Shown piece after piece: positions 23,112-32,342 of a stretch of 34,741 bases of DNA. Position 1 is the stretch's first letter. Each line of letters starts with the position of its first letter. Source of the stretch: Clostridiales bacterium UBA6388 (lineage in GTDB: Bacteria > Bacillota > Clostridia > Oscillospirales > Oscillospiraceae); the NCBI GenBank assembly GCA_002437575.1, contig DJQK01000099.1, positions 1,847-36,587 on the forward strand. Direction: 5' to 3'. The position numbers and the translations under genes are program-made. Under the pieces are notes generated by a model that saw only the letters and a program-made list of their open reading frames with translations, was not told where the DNA came from and made no database searches.

Positions 23112-23461
23112 ATGTTATACATTCCTTTCCCGTTCGAGCTGATATAAGATTACAACATTTCTGAACAGTTTGCAGGTTTTCTGCCATTCTTTGACCTACT
23201 TTGACTAACTTAGACCTCAGAACATAGAGAGCACATAGTGCCGCCGTTTGTTTATGCTCCATGACCTACGATAACAATCGCGGCAAATTTGAAATGGAAA
23301 AGCAAAACTCTTTCTCAAAACATGATGGAAAATTTTGCTAAAGCCAATTCAAAAACAAAATTACTGCGTACATATGCACTATTGGATGCAAAAAACTTCT
23401 GGATAGCATATAATTCGCCTCATTGGCAGTCTCCAAAGTGTTATTTCAAAAAGGTGCAAAA
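23112..23461. other. Gene-poor gap in the element
   Basis: AT-rich DNA with two weak frames: a 66-residue minus-strand frame (23062-23262) and an 85-residue plus-strand frame (23289-23546). Neither has a good ribosome site or recognisable domain. Nothing else is seen here. Confidence 0.4.
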
Positions 23462-23497
23462 AAAGAAAGCGGGGACAGGAAACATCCCCGTTTCTTT
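23462..23497 (-). terminator. Terminator of the transporter-SDR operon
   Basis: CGGGGA/TCCCCG core plus an A-rich/T-rich stem (23462-23475/23485-23497, one bulged G), followed on the minus strand by a long T-run. It lies about 70 bases beyond the SDR stop. Confidence 0.8.
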
Positions 23498-23569
23498 CCA
23501 AAATCAATTATTTGAGTTTTTTGCAACCCGTTCTTTTTTGATATGATTCTAGTTGTCGGACTTTCCGCA

Positions 23570-24370
23570 TTATCCGCGTGTTTTTCCGCCAGCGATGTTG
23601 AGAGTTACACCGTCGACATAGCTCGCACGCTCGCTCAGCATGAAAGCGACCACACTCGCCACTTCGCTCAGTTTTCCGCTGCGCCCCATCGGCGTCGTGC
23701 TCGTCTTAGTATATCCAGCGCGCAACTGCTCGACCGTGATGCCGCGCGTATAGGCCAATGCTGTCTCATAGTTCAGCGTGCGAAGCCCCGTCGCCTCCAG
23801 GATGCCGGGAGCGACTCCAACCACGCGCACGCCCTTCTTTCCAAGTTCCTTGGCCCAACTGCGTGTCAGCGAATTGACGGCGTTTTTACTTGCGGCGTAG
23901 ACACTTTGCCCCTCGGAACCTTCAAGCCCCGATTCGGACGACATATTCACAATCACACCGTGTCGCTGCTGTACGAGAACCCGCGCGGCAGACTGCGCAC
24001 AGAAGAACAATCCCTTCAGATTGACGTTCATTACTTTGTCCCAAACCGCTTCATCAAGATCATATTGGTGTCCTTCATCGACAAGCAGGCGCGGAATGTT
24101 GATGCCCGCGTTGTTGACGATACCGTCCAGTCTACCGAAGCACTCTAACGTCTTTGTAACCATTTCATCGACGCTCGCACGGTCGGTCACGTTGGTCGGG
24201 ATGTAAAGCGGCGCACCATTTTGATATTCCGGTGCTTCCGGATTCATGTCGCAGACCGCGACGTTCGCACTGTCCGCCAGCAGTTCTTCCACGATTGCAC
24301 GACCTATGCCTGATGCACCACCCGTAACGATGAATGTTTTACTTTCTAGTTCCAGCCAATTTTGTGTCAT
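23570..24370 (-). CDS. Short-chain dehydrogenase resembling sorbitol-6-phosphate 2-dehydrogenase
   Basis: Cytosolic NAD(P)-dependent oxidoreductase of 266 residues. The Rossmann motif TGGASGIG is at 16-23, NNAG at 86-89, and the active site is Ser145 or 146 with Tyr158 and Lys162 (YAASK). The pieces NNAGINIPRLLVDE, GLEGSEGQSVYAASK, GVAPGILEATGLRTL and the C-terminus NIAGGKTRG match my recollection of Firmicutes sorbitol-6-phosphate 2-dehydrogenases, which interconvert glucitol-6-phosphate and fructose-6-phosphate. No sugar phosphotransferase system is nearby. It is the last gene of the transporter operon. ATG 24370 with GAAAGGA upstream; the longer frame lacks one. Confidence 0.85.
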   Translation of the reverse strand: MTQNWLELESKTFIVTGGASGIGRAIVEELLADSANVAVCDMNPEAPEYQNGAPLYIPTNVTDRASVDEMVTKTLECFGRLDGIVNNAGINIPRLLVDEGHQYDLDEAVWDKVMNVNLKGLFFCAQSAARVLVQQRHGVIVNMSSESGLEGSEGQSVYAASKNAVNSLTRSWAKELGKKGVRVVGVAPGILEATGLRTLNYETALAYTRGITVEQLRAGYTKTSTTPMGRSGKLSEVASVVAFMLSERASYVDGVTLNIAGGKTRG

Positions 24371-24397
24371 GATTTGATTCCTTTCTGCGGGCAAGTA

Positions 24398-25048
24398 TTA
24401 AAGCAATTCCCGCAATTTTGCCGATATTGCTGCGGCCAGCGCAGCGTGTGCCTTTGCATCCATGTGAACACAGTCCGTATCTGATGGCACGGCATATTGT
24501 GCTGCGTCCAGAAACGCCGCGCCATATTTCGCGGCGACTGGCGCAAACTGCTCTGCAAAGTGTGTTGATGCCTTATATTTCCCCGCGATGCTAGACTCCG
24601 GTCTACGCACCGCAATCTCCGGGTGAAGGTGGATCGGCGAGATAACCAGAATTTTGGCGTCCTCGCGGAAAATCGGGCTTGTGCCGCTGTCGAAACAGAC
24701 GTTCGCTTGACTACAAAGACGCAGCAGTCGTTCCAGTCCTTTGGCGGAGCCGACGGCGTCCGTGTGCTTGAGGTCATTTGTGCCGAGGCTCAGAATGAGC
24801 ACGTCAATCGGTTTTTGTGAGACAAGAGCATAGCCAAGCCCCTTCATGCCGTTCCGGCAAGGGAGGTAGTCATCGTCGAAAACCGTGCTGCGGCCGTTGA
24901 GTCCTTCCTCCAAAATGACGCATTGCCCGGAAAAATCCTTTGCCAGCCGCCCCGTCCAGCGCACATCTGGCGCAAGCCGCTGCCCGCTGGATGGGTCATG
25001 ACCCCAGGTATTCGAGTCACCGTAGCATAAAATTCGTTTCTGTTCCAT
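24398..25048 (-). CDS. SGNH/GDSL hydrolase (arylesterase-like)
   Basis: Protein of 216 residues with the SGNH blocks in order: GDSN with nucleophile Ser12, GLNG with Asn51, GTND with Asn91, and Asp192-x-x-His195 in DTDCVHMD. It begins MEQKRILCYGDSNTWGHDP with no signal peptide, so it is probably cytosolic; it may deacylate an imported compound. The ribosome site before 25048 is weak, suggesting coupling to upstream transcription. It lies 27 bases upstream of the SDR gene. The substrate is unknown; acetyl or aryl esters are usual in the family. Confidence 0.88.
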   Translation of the reverse strand: MEQKRILCYGDSNTWGHDPSSGQRLAPDVRWTGRLAKDFSGQCVILEEGLNGRSTVFDDDYLPCRNGMKGLGYALVSQKPIDVLILSLGTNDLKHTDAVGSAKGLERLLRLCSQANVCFDSGTSPIFREDAKILVISPIHLHPEIAVRRPESSIAGKYKASTHFAEQFAPVAAKYGAAFLDAAQYAVPSDTDCVHMDAKAHAALAAAISAKLRELL

Positions 25049-25072
25049 TTTTCTGAGATCTATGATTGCCGC

Positions 25073-25091
25073 GGCAGAGCGAAGCTCTGCC
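25073..25091. repeat. Small hairpin between the surface protein and SGNH genes
   Basis: GGCAGAGC-GAA-GCTCTGCC, a perfect 8-bp stem without a T-run. It may be a processing or stability element in the operon mRNA. Confidence 0.45.
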
Positions 25092-25105
25092 ACAGACTTG
25101 TTGTG

Positions 25106-28100
25106 TTATCGAAGCGTCAGCCTCTGTCGGGACGAAGCATCAAACATCCGGTTCAGGATGACCGCAGCTTCGCTGCGCTGGATAGTGTTCTCCGCATGGA
25201 AAGTGCCTGCTGCATCGGAGCCGGTCAGGATGCCCGCCCGGTAGAATTCATAGATTTCCGCGCTGTATGTGTCCTTCGCGTCTACATCTGGGATAGCACC
25301 GTCCGTTACCGTGTTGATAGCCAGATAACTGCTCATTGCGCCGTGCAGGATATGGACGAACTCGCCACGCGTGACCGGCGCGTTCAGCTCTGCTTCTGTT
25401 CTGTCGCGATACTCCGATTCAATCACATCATTGGAGACCGCGTATTCCAGATAGGTCGTGTACCACGGGCTACCGTTCGTCAGCGTAACACGGTCGTTCC
25501 TGCGGAGCTGATGCAGGACCGCGGCAAGCTTAATGGTTTGCGCCGTGGTCAGTTGGCCATCCGGTTGAAACTGTGTAGCCGTTACACCGTTGATCAAACC
25601 CTTTTCCCACGCGCTTCGCACCCCGGTTTCATACCAACTACCGGACACGACGTCCGTAAACGGAAACTTTACTGGGCGCGTGCTGATGCTCGTGCTGATC
25701 TGATTGCTGCCCGAATACGCCAGCCTCGGCAGCACGCGCGAACCGGTAAGCTCGGTATTTCCGCTTGCATCGGCAAAATACTTACCGCAGCGGCCGCAAT
25801 GCCAGTATTCCACGTGCCCTTCCGTCTTATGGGTTGGTTCGACACGTGCATAGTACGTCAACTCATGGCCGATTTTTTCAATCGTCAGGTCGTTCAGTTC
25901 CTGTGTACCGGTCTTGTCGGCGAAGTTTTTATTGCAGCGGTCACAGCTGTAATACTCTTTTGTACCGTCTGTTGTGCAGGTTGCCGGTTCTTCCGCATGA
26001 TGCGTCATGTTGTGACCGAGAGCTGGAATGATGCCGGTAACGGTATTCTGGCAAGTAGAGCAGGTATAGGTTCCGCTGCCATTTTCTGTACAGGTTGCGG
26101 GGGAAGTTGTAGTCATCAGCTGATAGTCATGCGCATGATCGATCGACACAAGCTGTTTGGATGCCTTGACGAACCGCGCATCGCCGATATAGATGATATC
26201 GCCCCAGCACCAGTTGTCCGCCACAGCGCCCGCAACGCCGTTAACATTTTCCGGGTCGATCTGGATTGTGAACGTCTTTGCATCCGTAATACCAAAATCG
26301 ACCTCAAACGGCGCTAAGCCTCCTTTGAACGGGTATTCTGCCAGCAGCTTATTGTCCGCATAGAATCGAAGTGTGCCGTCTGTCTTGTCATGGTCAAATC
26401 GCCCTTCAGACAGGCCGACTGTGCCACGGAACCGGATGTACCCATCTCCCGCGATGGAATAGCGGATTCGGGAGTAATTTTCCAAACCATAGTTTTCGAC
26501 GGTGTTCTTTTTGTAAACGTCGTCGCCCTCGCTGCCATTCGCGCCCTGTTTGCCATCCTTGGGAATCATGTGGTCGGTCGCCTCCATAGAGATGCCTTTA
26601 GGGAAAGTTTTATAGTCAGTCTTTCCCGCTCCGTAAGCAATGTTCACCTTGGAACCACTGCTATATCCTCTGTCGCGGCCATAGAACTTAATATCGTGCG
26701 TCCATTTTTCATTGCCGAGTGCATCCTTCTGATCGATGTCGCTAACGTAGACAGAGTTGCCGGTCGATTCAAAGCGTGCATTACCGATGCAGATGATATC
26801 GCCCCAGCACCAGTTGTCGGCTAACGCACCTGGGACACCATTGACGTTTTCGGGGTCAATTTGAATGGAGAACGTCTCTGCTCCCTCAATATTCAGTTCC
26901 ACATCAAACGCTTCCATACCGCCTTTGAATGGGTATTGTGCCAGCAGTTCATCGTCCGCATAGAAACGAAGTGTGCCGTCCGTCTTATCATGGTTGAATC
27001 GTCCATTTGAGAGTCCAACCGTGCCACGGAAGACCTGATAGCCCTCACCCGCAATGTTATACTTGATGCGGGAATAGTTAGCCAGCCCGTCCGTCGCTAC
27101 GATTGCATCCTTGTTGGCCTTGCAGCCGTCGTTGTTGGTTGCATTAGCACCGTTCGGCTTATGGTCGACACCTTCAAAAACGATGCCTTTGGAGAATTTT
27201 GCTTGCTTGCTGTTTGTCAGCGGAATATAGAAACCGCCGCTCCCCGTATAGCAAGTGTCATAGCCCTTGGTGCCGCCGTTATAATCTGTGTCGCGTCCAT
27301 AGCCGCAGAGATTATGCGTCCATTTTGCTTTATCGATATCACTGAGGTAGACGATTTTTGACGGATGATCCTCTGTGGCGCTGGCGCGGTAGGTAAAGCA
27401 GATGGTATAAGTCTCCTGCTTTCCGGTGTCGCTCTGAATCGTGATAACTGCGTTGCCAGGAACAGCTGTTGGCTGCGTTACATCGGCAGTGATGCCATCG
27501 GAGGTGCGCACCGTCACGACCGGTGCTTTCGCGCCCGGCTCCAGCTCATAGGAATAGAACTTTACATTGCTACGGAAGCCGCTCAGTTCCATACCATTGA
27601 TATAGATCCCGCGCACCGCATTGACCTCGTCGGTATAGCGGATCAACTGCACATTCTTCACACAGTTTTCTGTACCGACAAAGCGCAGCGTCTTCACGCC
27701 CGCCACTGGAAGCTCCAAGTCGCCGTCCTGCTCCGGTGCCGCAATCAGGACACCGTCCGCGTAGACCTTTGTCCCCACGTTGACTGTTGCCTTCACCAGA
27801 CCGATGCGTTTGCCGGTCAAATCATAGGTCAGGACAGTATGCCCTTCCTCTTCGCTCGTCTCCGGGGTCACATCGACGGTGCTTTCCGCTGGCTTGACGG
27901 CGTTTTCTTGCAGAGCGTTCATCGCCTGTTGCAGCTCAGTTTTACATTTGTCCAGCTTGATCTGTTGTGCACCTCGTGCCAGAGCCGCGTTCGCGGTATC
28001 AGCTGCGGTCTTCGCCGCAGCATAGGACTCCTGCGTATAGCGGCTCTCCGTCAGACGCGAGAATCGGTTCAGCAACTCCGTCAGTGCGCTATTGTCAAAG

Positions 28101-28405
28101 CGCATATCCTTCTCCGCGCGGACAAGTGCATCACCTGCCGCCAACATTTCACTCGCGCTCGTGGAGTCCAGCGCCGCTTTCGCGGCGTTCAGTGCAGCTT
28201 GATACGCCGCCCAGTCTGCGTCGTTGAACTTCCACTGCTCTGGATAGAACTTCTCCGCACGCACAATTTTGTTCTGAAGCGCCGTATGTGCTGTTTCCGA
28301 TGATTCGGTATTTAATCCCTCTGCTTCAATAAACCTTGCGACGTTGTTTGCCGTTACAGCAGTCCAGATGTTGCGCGAACCATCATTGAAATGATAGAGC
28401 TGCAT
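25106..28405 (-). CDS. C-terminal part of the interrupted SLH surface protein (two NPCBM-like domains)
   Basis: The 1099-codon segment from the first ATG after an in-frame TAA. It has no signal peptide and no ribosome site at 28405, and it is in the same frame as the preceding ORF, so it belongs to that protein. Helical FIVAR-like segments are at about 50-165 and a beta domain at 190-345. Two NPCBM-like carbohydrate-binding domains are at 352-545 and 553-745, about half identical (FRGTVGLS, GRF-HDKTDGTLRFYAD, DNWCWGDII). Three CxxC repeats lie at 757-890 and SLH repeats at 914-1090. Without readthrough this part is probably not made. Confidence 0.75.
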   Translation of the reverse strand: MQLYHFNDGSRNIWTAVTANNVARFIEAEGLNTESSETAHTALQNKIVRAEKFYPEQWKFNDADWAAYQAALNAAKAALDSTSASEMLAAGDALVRAEKDMRFDNSALTELLNRFSRLTESRYTQESYAAAKTAADTANAALARGAQQIKLDKCKTELQQAMNALQENAVKPAESTVDVTPETSEEEGHTVLTYDLTGKRIGLVKATVNVGTKVYADGVLIAAPEQDGDLELPVAGVKTLRFVGTENCVKNVQLIRYTDEVNAVRGIYINGMELSGFRSNVKFYSYELEPGAKAPVVTVRTSDGITADVTQPTAVPGNAVITIQSDTGKQETYTICFTYRASATEDHPSKIVYLSDIDKAKWTHNLCGYGRDTDYNGGTKGYDTCYTGSGGFYIPLTNSKQAKFSKGIVFEGVDHKPNGANATNNDGCKANKDAIVATDGLANYSRIKYNIAGEGYQVFRGTVGLSNGRFNHDKTDGTLRFYADDELLAQYPFKGGMEAFDVELNIEGAETFSIQIDPENVNGVPGALADNWCWGDIICIGNARFESTGNSVYVSDIDQKDALGNEKWTHDIKFYGRDRGYSSGSKVNIAYGAGKTDYKTFPKGISMEATDHMIPKDGKQGANGSEGDDVYKKNTVENYGLENYSRIRYSIAGDGYIRFRGTVGLSEGRFDHDKTDGTLRFYADNKLLAEYPFKGGLAPFEVDFGITDAKTFTIQIDPENVNGVAGAVADNWCWGDIIYIGDARFVKASKQLVSIDHAHDYQLMTTTSPATCTENGSGTYTCSTCQNTVTGIIPALGHNMTHHAEEPATCTTDGTKEYYSCDRCNKNFADKTGTQELNDLTIEKIGHELTYYARVEPTHKTEGHVEYWHCGRCGKYFADASGNTELTGSRVLPRLAYSGSNQISTSISTRPVKFPFTDVVSGSWYETGVRSAWEKGLINGVTATQFQPDGQLTTAQTIKLAAVLHQLRRNDRVTLTNGSPWYTTYLEYAVSNDVIESEYRDRTEAELNAPVTRGEFVHILHGAMSSYLAINTVTDGAIPDVDAKDTYSAEIYEFYRAGILTGSDAAGTFHAENTIQRSEAAVILNRMFDASSRQRLTLR

Positions 28406-28423
28406 TGTTGTCTCGTTGCAGGT

Positions 28424-29920
28424 TTAGAAATAGTCGTTGCCGAGTGAAATCAGGCCCTTGTCGCCGCCGGGCAGATTTGCTCCATCGATCAGCACATCCG
28501 TGTAGCCCATGTAAGCAAGATTCGTGTTGTTCGGCGTATGGGTCGTTCCGCCATTGCACAGGCAGCGCAGATATGGGATGTCGCCCATCGGATATCCGTT
28601 TGCAGACCACTGCTCCTGCTCCGTCCATTCATAGTTCTCACCGGTGCCCGGTGCGGTGTTCCATGTAGAAAGTGTAGTGTTCTCGGTTTTGTTGCTATAA
28701 CGAAGTGCATACGCTTTTGCTTTCTGCTCCACTTCGCTCCGCGTCTCTTCGCTCAGAGTTTTCAGAGCATCGTAACCTTTTCCATCGGAGAGGTCGAGAT
28801 TCTGTCCAAGCTGAACTTCCTTATGAACAGGCGCTTTCGAGCCGTCCAGCACAAAGAAGTTTTTCCCATTGCACGGGCCGCCTGGGCTGCCGCCATAGGT
28901 GCGGAGCCAGAGATCGCCGGTTGAACGGTCGAATTCCATGTTCTGTGTGCCCCATTCGATGTTGCCTGTCGGGACAAACATAGATTTCGCGGCCTTGAGT
29001 GCATAATCACGGTCATAATCCATCGTTCCAGTGTGCGCCCAACCGTTTCCGTCCGCCGCGGTGTCATCGTTACTAAGTTGGAGCAGATATTTGCTGTCCG
29101 CATAGAGGAAATCCTTCGTGTTGTACGCACGGATCAGCAAATGCTCGTCATCAAAGCGCGTGGCTTCGTTTTCTGGTGCATCCGACCAGAAATATGTGCC
29201 GTAGGTGAGCATCATGTAAATGTCTGCGTCCGGATCATTGTACTCGCCCGGATAGGTGCCAAACGTCAGACCGTCGAAGCCCGCGTTGGCATAACGGTGA
29301 CCTTTCTTTTCGTTGTATTCCGCATACTGCCCATTTGCAACATCGTCGCCCACAGTATCGCGGATATCGGAGGTCACATCATCCAGCAGGATAACGCGCA
29401 CAGCATCCGCCCAGTCCTCTGTCGTCGTCAGTGCGCCAATCATCTTACTGGTGTCGATCTGGATGATATAGCATTTGAGCGTTCCTCGAACCTCTAACGC
29501 GCTATAAATATAGCCGTCATAATAGGCCATGCAGCCTGCGTGTAGCGCAGAACCCATTCCCTTGATGTAGCCGACAACCTCTCCAGTTGCAAGGTCGATC
29601 TTGCCGTAGCCGGTTCCGTAGGCCGTATAGAGATAACGCATATCGTCATCAACTGCCGCGCCTTGTAGATGGCTCCCGCCGTCCCACTGGTCTGCCCAAA
29701 ACTCCACTGAGCTGTCGCTCGCATACAGGGGCACATCGTATGTCAAATACCCCTTCAGCAGCGCAGTTTTCCAGAGATCTGTCTCCATTGCACCGGTCGG
29801 AATATTCGATGTCGCCGGCTTTGAATCTGCCGCCGCGAACACGCCCGTCGCACCAAGGCTCAGCAGGATCGACAACGTCAGGATCAGGGTCAACAGTCTC
29901 GACCATTTATATCTTCTCAT
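28424..29920 (-). CDS. N-terminal part of the interrupted surface protein, secreted
   Basis: The 498 residues start MRRYKWSRLLTLILTLSILL, a signal peptide with likely cleavage after GVFA near 28. The mature part looks like a beta-propeller or repeat-sheet sensor (DDDMRYLYTAYGTGYGKIDL; YYDGYIYSALEVRGTLKCYI; FDRSTGDLWLRTYGG). The frame ends at TAA 28424-28426 right after LGNDYF and continues in the same frame into the next segment. ATG 29920 is preferred over 29929 because AAAGGG lies about 10 bases before it. Cut short here, it would lack its wall anchor and would be released. Confidence 0.8.
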   Translation of the reverse strand: MRRYKWSRLLTLILTLSILLSLGATGVFAAADSKPATSNIPTGAMETDLWKTALLKGYLTYDVPLYASDSSVEFWADQWDGGSHLQGAAVDDDMRYLYTAYGTGYGKIDLATGEVVGYIKGMGSALHAGCMAYYDGYIYSALEVRGTLKCYIIQIDTSKMIGALTTTEDWADAVRVILLDDVTSDIRDTVGDDVANGQYAEYNEKKGHRYANAGFDGLTFGTYPGEYNDPDADIYMMLTYGTYFWSDAPENEATRFDDEHLLIRAYNTKDFLYADSKYLLQLSNDDTAADGNGWAHTGTMDYDRDYALKAAKSMFVPTGNIEWGTQNMEFDRSTGDLWLRTYGGSPGGPCNGKNFFVLDGSKAPVHKEVQLGQNLDLSDGKGYDALKTLSEETRSEVEQKAKAYALRYSNKTENTTLSTWNTAPGTGENYEWTEQEQWSANGYPMGDIPYLRCLCNGGTTHTPNNTNLAYMGYTDVLIDGANLPGGDKGLISLGNDYF

Positions 29921-29964
29921 AGCTTTCATCCCTTTCGTGTGGATCGTAATGCCCTTAAATCAGT

Positions 29965-30000
29965 AGGGAGCGTCGCATGGTTCCCCATGCGGCGCTCCCT
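29965..30000. terminator. Strong hairpin between the binding-protein and surface-protein genes
   Basis: Sixteen-bp stem with one G-U type mismatch (29965-29980/29985-30000), TTCC loop, no T-run on the minus strand. It is perhaps a partial terminator or an mRNA stabiliser protecting the upstream binding-protein message. Confidence 0.55.
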
Positions 30001-30035
30001 GTTTCGCTGGGAAGAAACAATATTGTGAGCAGAAG

Positions 30036-31190
30036 TTACTTGGAGATTTTAGCGTCCCACTCTTCGACCAAGCGGTCGTAATTTTCAGCGGCCCACGCAT
30101 AGTCGACATGCGCGTCCTTGAGCTGCTTTTCATACTCGGCCGCAACATCGTTGACATGGATGTCGGGATTGGACGGATACAGATACTGACCAACCGCTTC
30201 GTAGCACTTCAGGCCTTCGGTGAGATACCACTCATAGAACGCCTCTGCGTTCTCTTCGTTCTTTGCGTTGGCGATCAGAGCGGACGCGCCCTGCTCCACA
30301 CCGGTGCCATCCGTCGGGATGCAAACGCCAACATTGGTGTAGCCCTGTTCCTGAAGCTGGATGGCAAAGTGGATGTAGCACATACCCGCAGCAGCCTCGC
30401 CGAGCGAGACGGAGTTGACCGGACCGGTGCCGCCCTTAGCATAGGACTTGATGTTCTTGTCGAGATCGATCATATACTGCATACCGGCCTCTTCACCGCG
30501 CAGCGCAATCAGCGTGGACATCATCATGTAGCCAGTGGTGGAGGTACCAGGGTTGGTAATGATAACGTTGTCTGCCAGTTCAGGAATCAGCAGATCGTCC
30601 CAGCAAGTCGGATATGCGAGACCCTTCGCGTCGTACCAATCCTTGTCATAGCAGATGCCGAGGATGCACTGGCGATCGACAACGTACATATGATCTTCAG
30701 GGACAGTACCTTCTTTGAAGTTGTCCAGAACCGGAGAGTTGAACGGCTTGAGCAGACCGTCCGCATCGGCGTTCATGTAAATGTCGACTGCGCCGCCAAG
30801 CACCATATCTGCGCCGGGGTTGTCCTTTTCCGCACGCAGGCGGGTGAGAATCTCGCCGCCGCCGAGCATGACGTAGTTCATCGTCACATTCGGGTATGCT
30901 GCCTCAAAGCCTTCCTTCAGCAAAATGGCAAGGTCTTCCGAAGACGCCATGTAGATGTTTACTTCGCCGGTGTAATCTTCCGGAGCCTTCTTTGTCTCGT
31001 TGACCTCTTCAGAAGGTTCTTCTGCCTGTTCGGCATTTTCCGTGGGTTCTGCGGTGGTGTCTGCCGCGTCGGCGGCAGGTTCGGTGGTGGTTGCAGCGCT
31101 GTTGTCAGCGTCGGCGGACTTTGCCGCGCAGCCCGCGAATACAGAGACGAGCAGCAGCACGGCCAGAAGCAATGCGATGATCTTTTTCAT
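30036..31190 (-). CDS. ABC transporter substrate-binding lipoprotein (FbpA/AfuA-like)
   Basis: Protein of 384 residues with lipobox VFAGC after MKKIIALLLAVLLLVS, a Thr/Glu/Ala-rich linker to about 70, then a type II periplasmic-binding fold (EVNIYMASSEDLAILLKEGF; GADMVLGGAVDIYM; NPGTSTTGYMMMSTLIALRG). The tandem tyrosines that bind iron in FbpA are not seen: the corresponding region reads TTGYMMM. This favours a small anion such as a phosphorylated sugar (AfuA), phosphonate or similar. The start at 31190 has AAAGGAACC upstream. It is downstream of its ATPase and permease genes in the same operon. Confidence 0.9.
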   Translation of the reverse strand: MKKIIALLLAVLLLVSVFAGCAAKSADADNSAATTTEPAADAADTTAEPTENAEQAEEPSEEVNETKKAPEDYTGEVNIYMASSEDLAILLKEGFEAAYPNVTMNYVMLGGGEILTRLRAEKDNPGADMVLGGAVDIYMNADADGLLKPFNSPVLDNFKEGTVPEDHMYVVDRQCILGICYDKDWYDAKGLAYPTCWDDLLIPELADNVIITNPGTSTTGYMMMSTLIALRGEEAGMQYMIDLDKNIKSYAKGGTGPVNSVSLGEAAAGMCYIHFAIQLQEQGYTNVGVCIPTDGTGVEQGASALIANAKNEENAEAFYEWYLTEGLKCYEAVGQYLYPSNPDIHVNDVAAEYEKQLKDAHVDYAWAAENYDRLVEEWDAKISK

Positions 31191-31240
31191 TTTATGGTTC
31201 CTTTCTTTTTTGTTTATCTCAAGGACGTATGTCCTCAAAA

Positions 31241-32326
31241 TTACAGCTTGATATAGTGCAGGGTGTCTTTCTTCCAACTCAGCCCTACCGTCTCACCTTC
31301 GGTGAACATACCATTACGGACAAAGTCATAGTCCTCCACAATGAAGGTCGCTCCATTCACATCGACGAAGTATTCCATCATTGCGCCCATAAATGTGGCC
31401 GTCTGAACGATTCCGGTCAGCACGCCTGTCTTACCGATCAGAATTGACTCTGGCCGCAGGATGCAGCTGATCTGCGACCCGGTCATTACCTGCGCCCCGG
31501 CCTGCTGCGCAACCGTGATTTTTGCGCCGAGCATATCTATTGTCACTTGCTCCGCATCCGCAGCGAAAACAGAGCAGTCCACAAAGTTAGAGCGACCTAT
31601 GAAATCGGCCACGAATTTGGACTTTGGATGGAAATAGATCTCATTCGGCGTGCCAATCTGCTCGATGCGGCCGCGGTTCATAATGATGATGCGGTCAGAA
31701 AGTGCCATTGCTTCTGTCTGATCGTGCGTAACGTAGATGCTCGTCAGTCCAAGTCGGCGCTGAATCTTTTTGATTTCGTTGCGCATACTGGTACGGAGCT
31801 TAGCGTCCAGATTAGACAGCGGCTCATCGAAGAGCATGACGCCCGGTTCCGATACCAGCGCACGGGCCAGCGCAACGCGCTGCTGCTGGCCACCGGAGAG
31901 CTGATTGGGAAAACGTTCTTCCATCCCATTCAGACCGACAAGCTCCATGATCTTATGTACGCGCTCCGATATTTCCTTTTCCCCAACCTTTTGCAGCCGC
32001 AGGCCGAAGGAGATATTATTGTATACGTTGTAGTGTGGGAACAGAGCGTAACTCTGAAAGACCATCGCTGTATCGCGTTTGTCTGGGGTCAGAGCATTAA
32101 CACATTCTCCGCCGATGCAGATTTCGCCAGACGTCGGCGTTTCAAAGCCGGCAATCATACGAAGTGTGGTCGTTTTGCCGCAGCCGGATGGGCCGAGCAG
32201 CGTGACGAATTCCCCAGCGTGAATCTCCAGCGACACATTATCCACTGCACGGAACACTTCTTTGCTGGGCGAGACATATTCACGGACGATATTTTTGAGT
32301 GTGACCTCTTTGTTCTGTTTTTTCAT
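31241..32326 (-). CDS. ABC transporter ATPase (FbpC/PotA-like)
   Basis: Protein of 361 residues. Walker A GPSGCGKTT (45-53), Q-loop Gln91 (VFQSYALFPH), signature LSGGQQQR (143-150), Walker B VMLFDEP (163-169) and H-loop THDQTEA (His201). The C-terminal TOBE-like regulatory domain (about 240-361) is typical of the CUT1/Fbp/Pot branch. It powers the permease encoded 17 bases upstream. It is followed by the binding-protein gene. Confidence 0.96.
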   Translation of the reverse strand: MKKQNKEVTLKNIVREYVSPSKEVFRAVDNVSLEIHAGEFVTLLGPSGCGKTTTLRMIAGFETPTSGEICIGGECVNALTPDKRDTAMVFQSYALFPHYNVYNNISFGLRLQKVGEKEISERVHKIMELVGLNGMEERFPNQLSGGQQQRVALARALVSEPGVMLFDEPLSNLDAKLRTSMRNEIKKIQRRLGLTSIYVTHDQTEAMALSDRIIIMNRGRIEQIGTPNEIYFHPKSKFVADFIGRSNFVDCSVFAADAEQVTIDMLGAKITVAQQAGAQVMTGSQISCILRPESILIGKTGVLTGIVQTATFMGAMMEYFVDVNGATFIVEDYDFVRNGMFTEGETVGLSWKKDTLHYIKL

Positions 32327-32342
32327 AGCTGCCTCCGAGATT

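Noticed and set aside
23062..23262. 66-residue minus-strand frame overlapping the Spo0A-like ORF
   Set aside because: No ribosome site or recognisable domain; overlaps a better-supported frame.
23289..23546. 85-residue plus-strand frame
   Set aside because: It contains the operon terminator and lacks a ribosome site or known motif.
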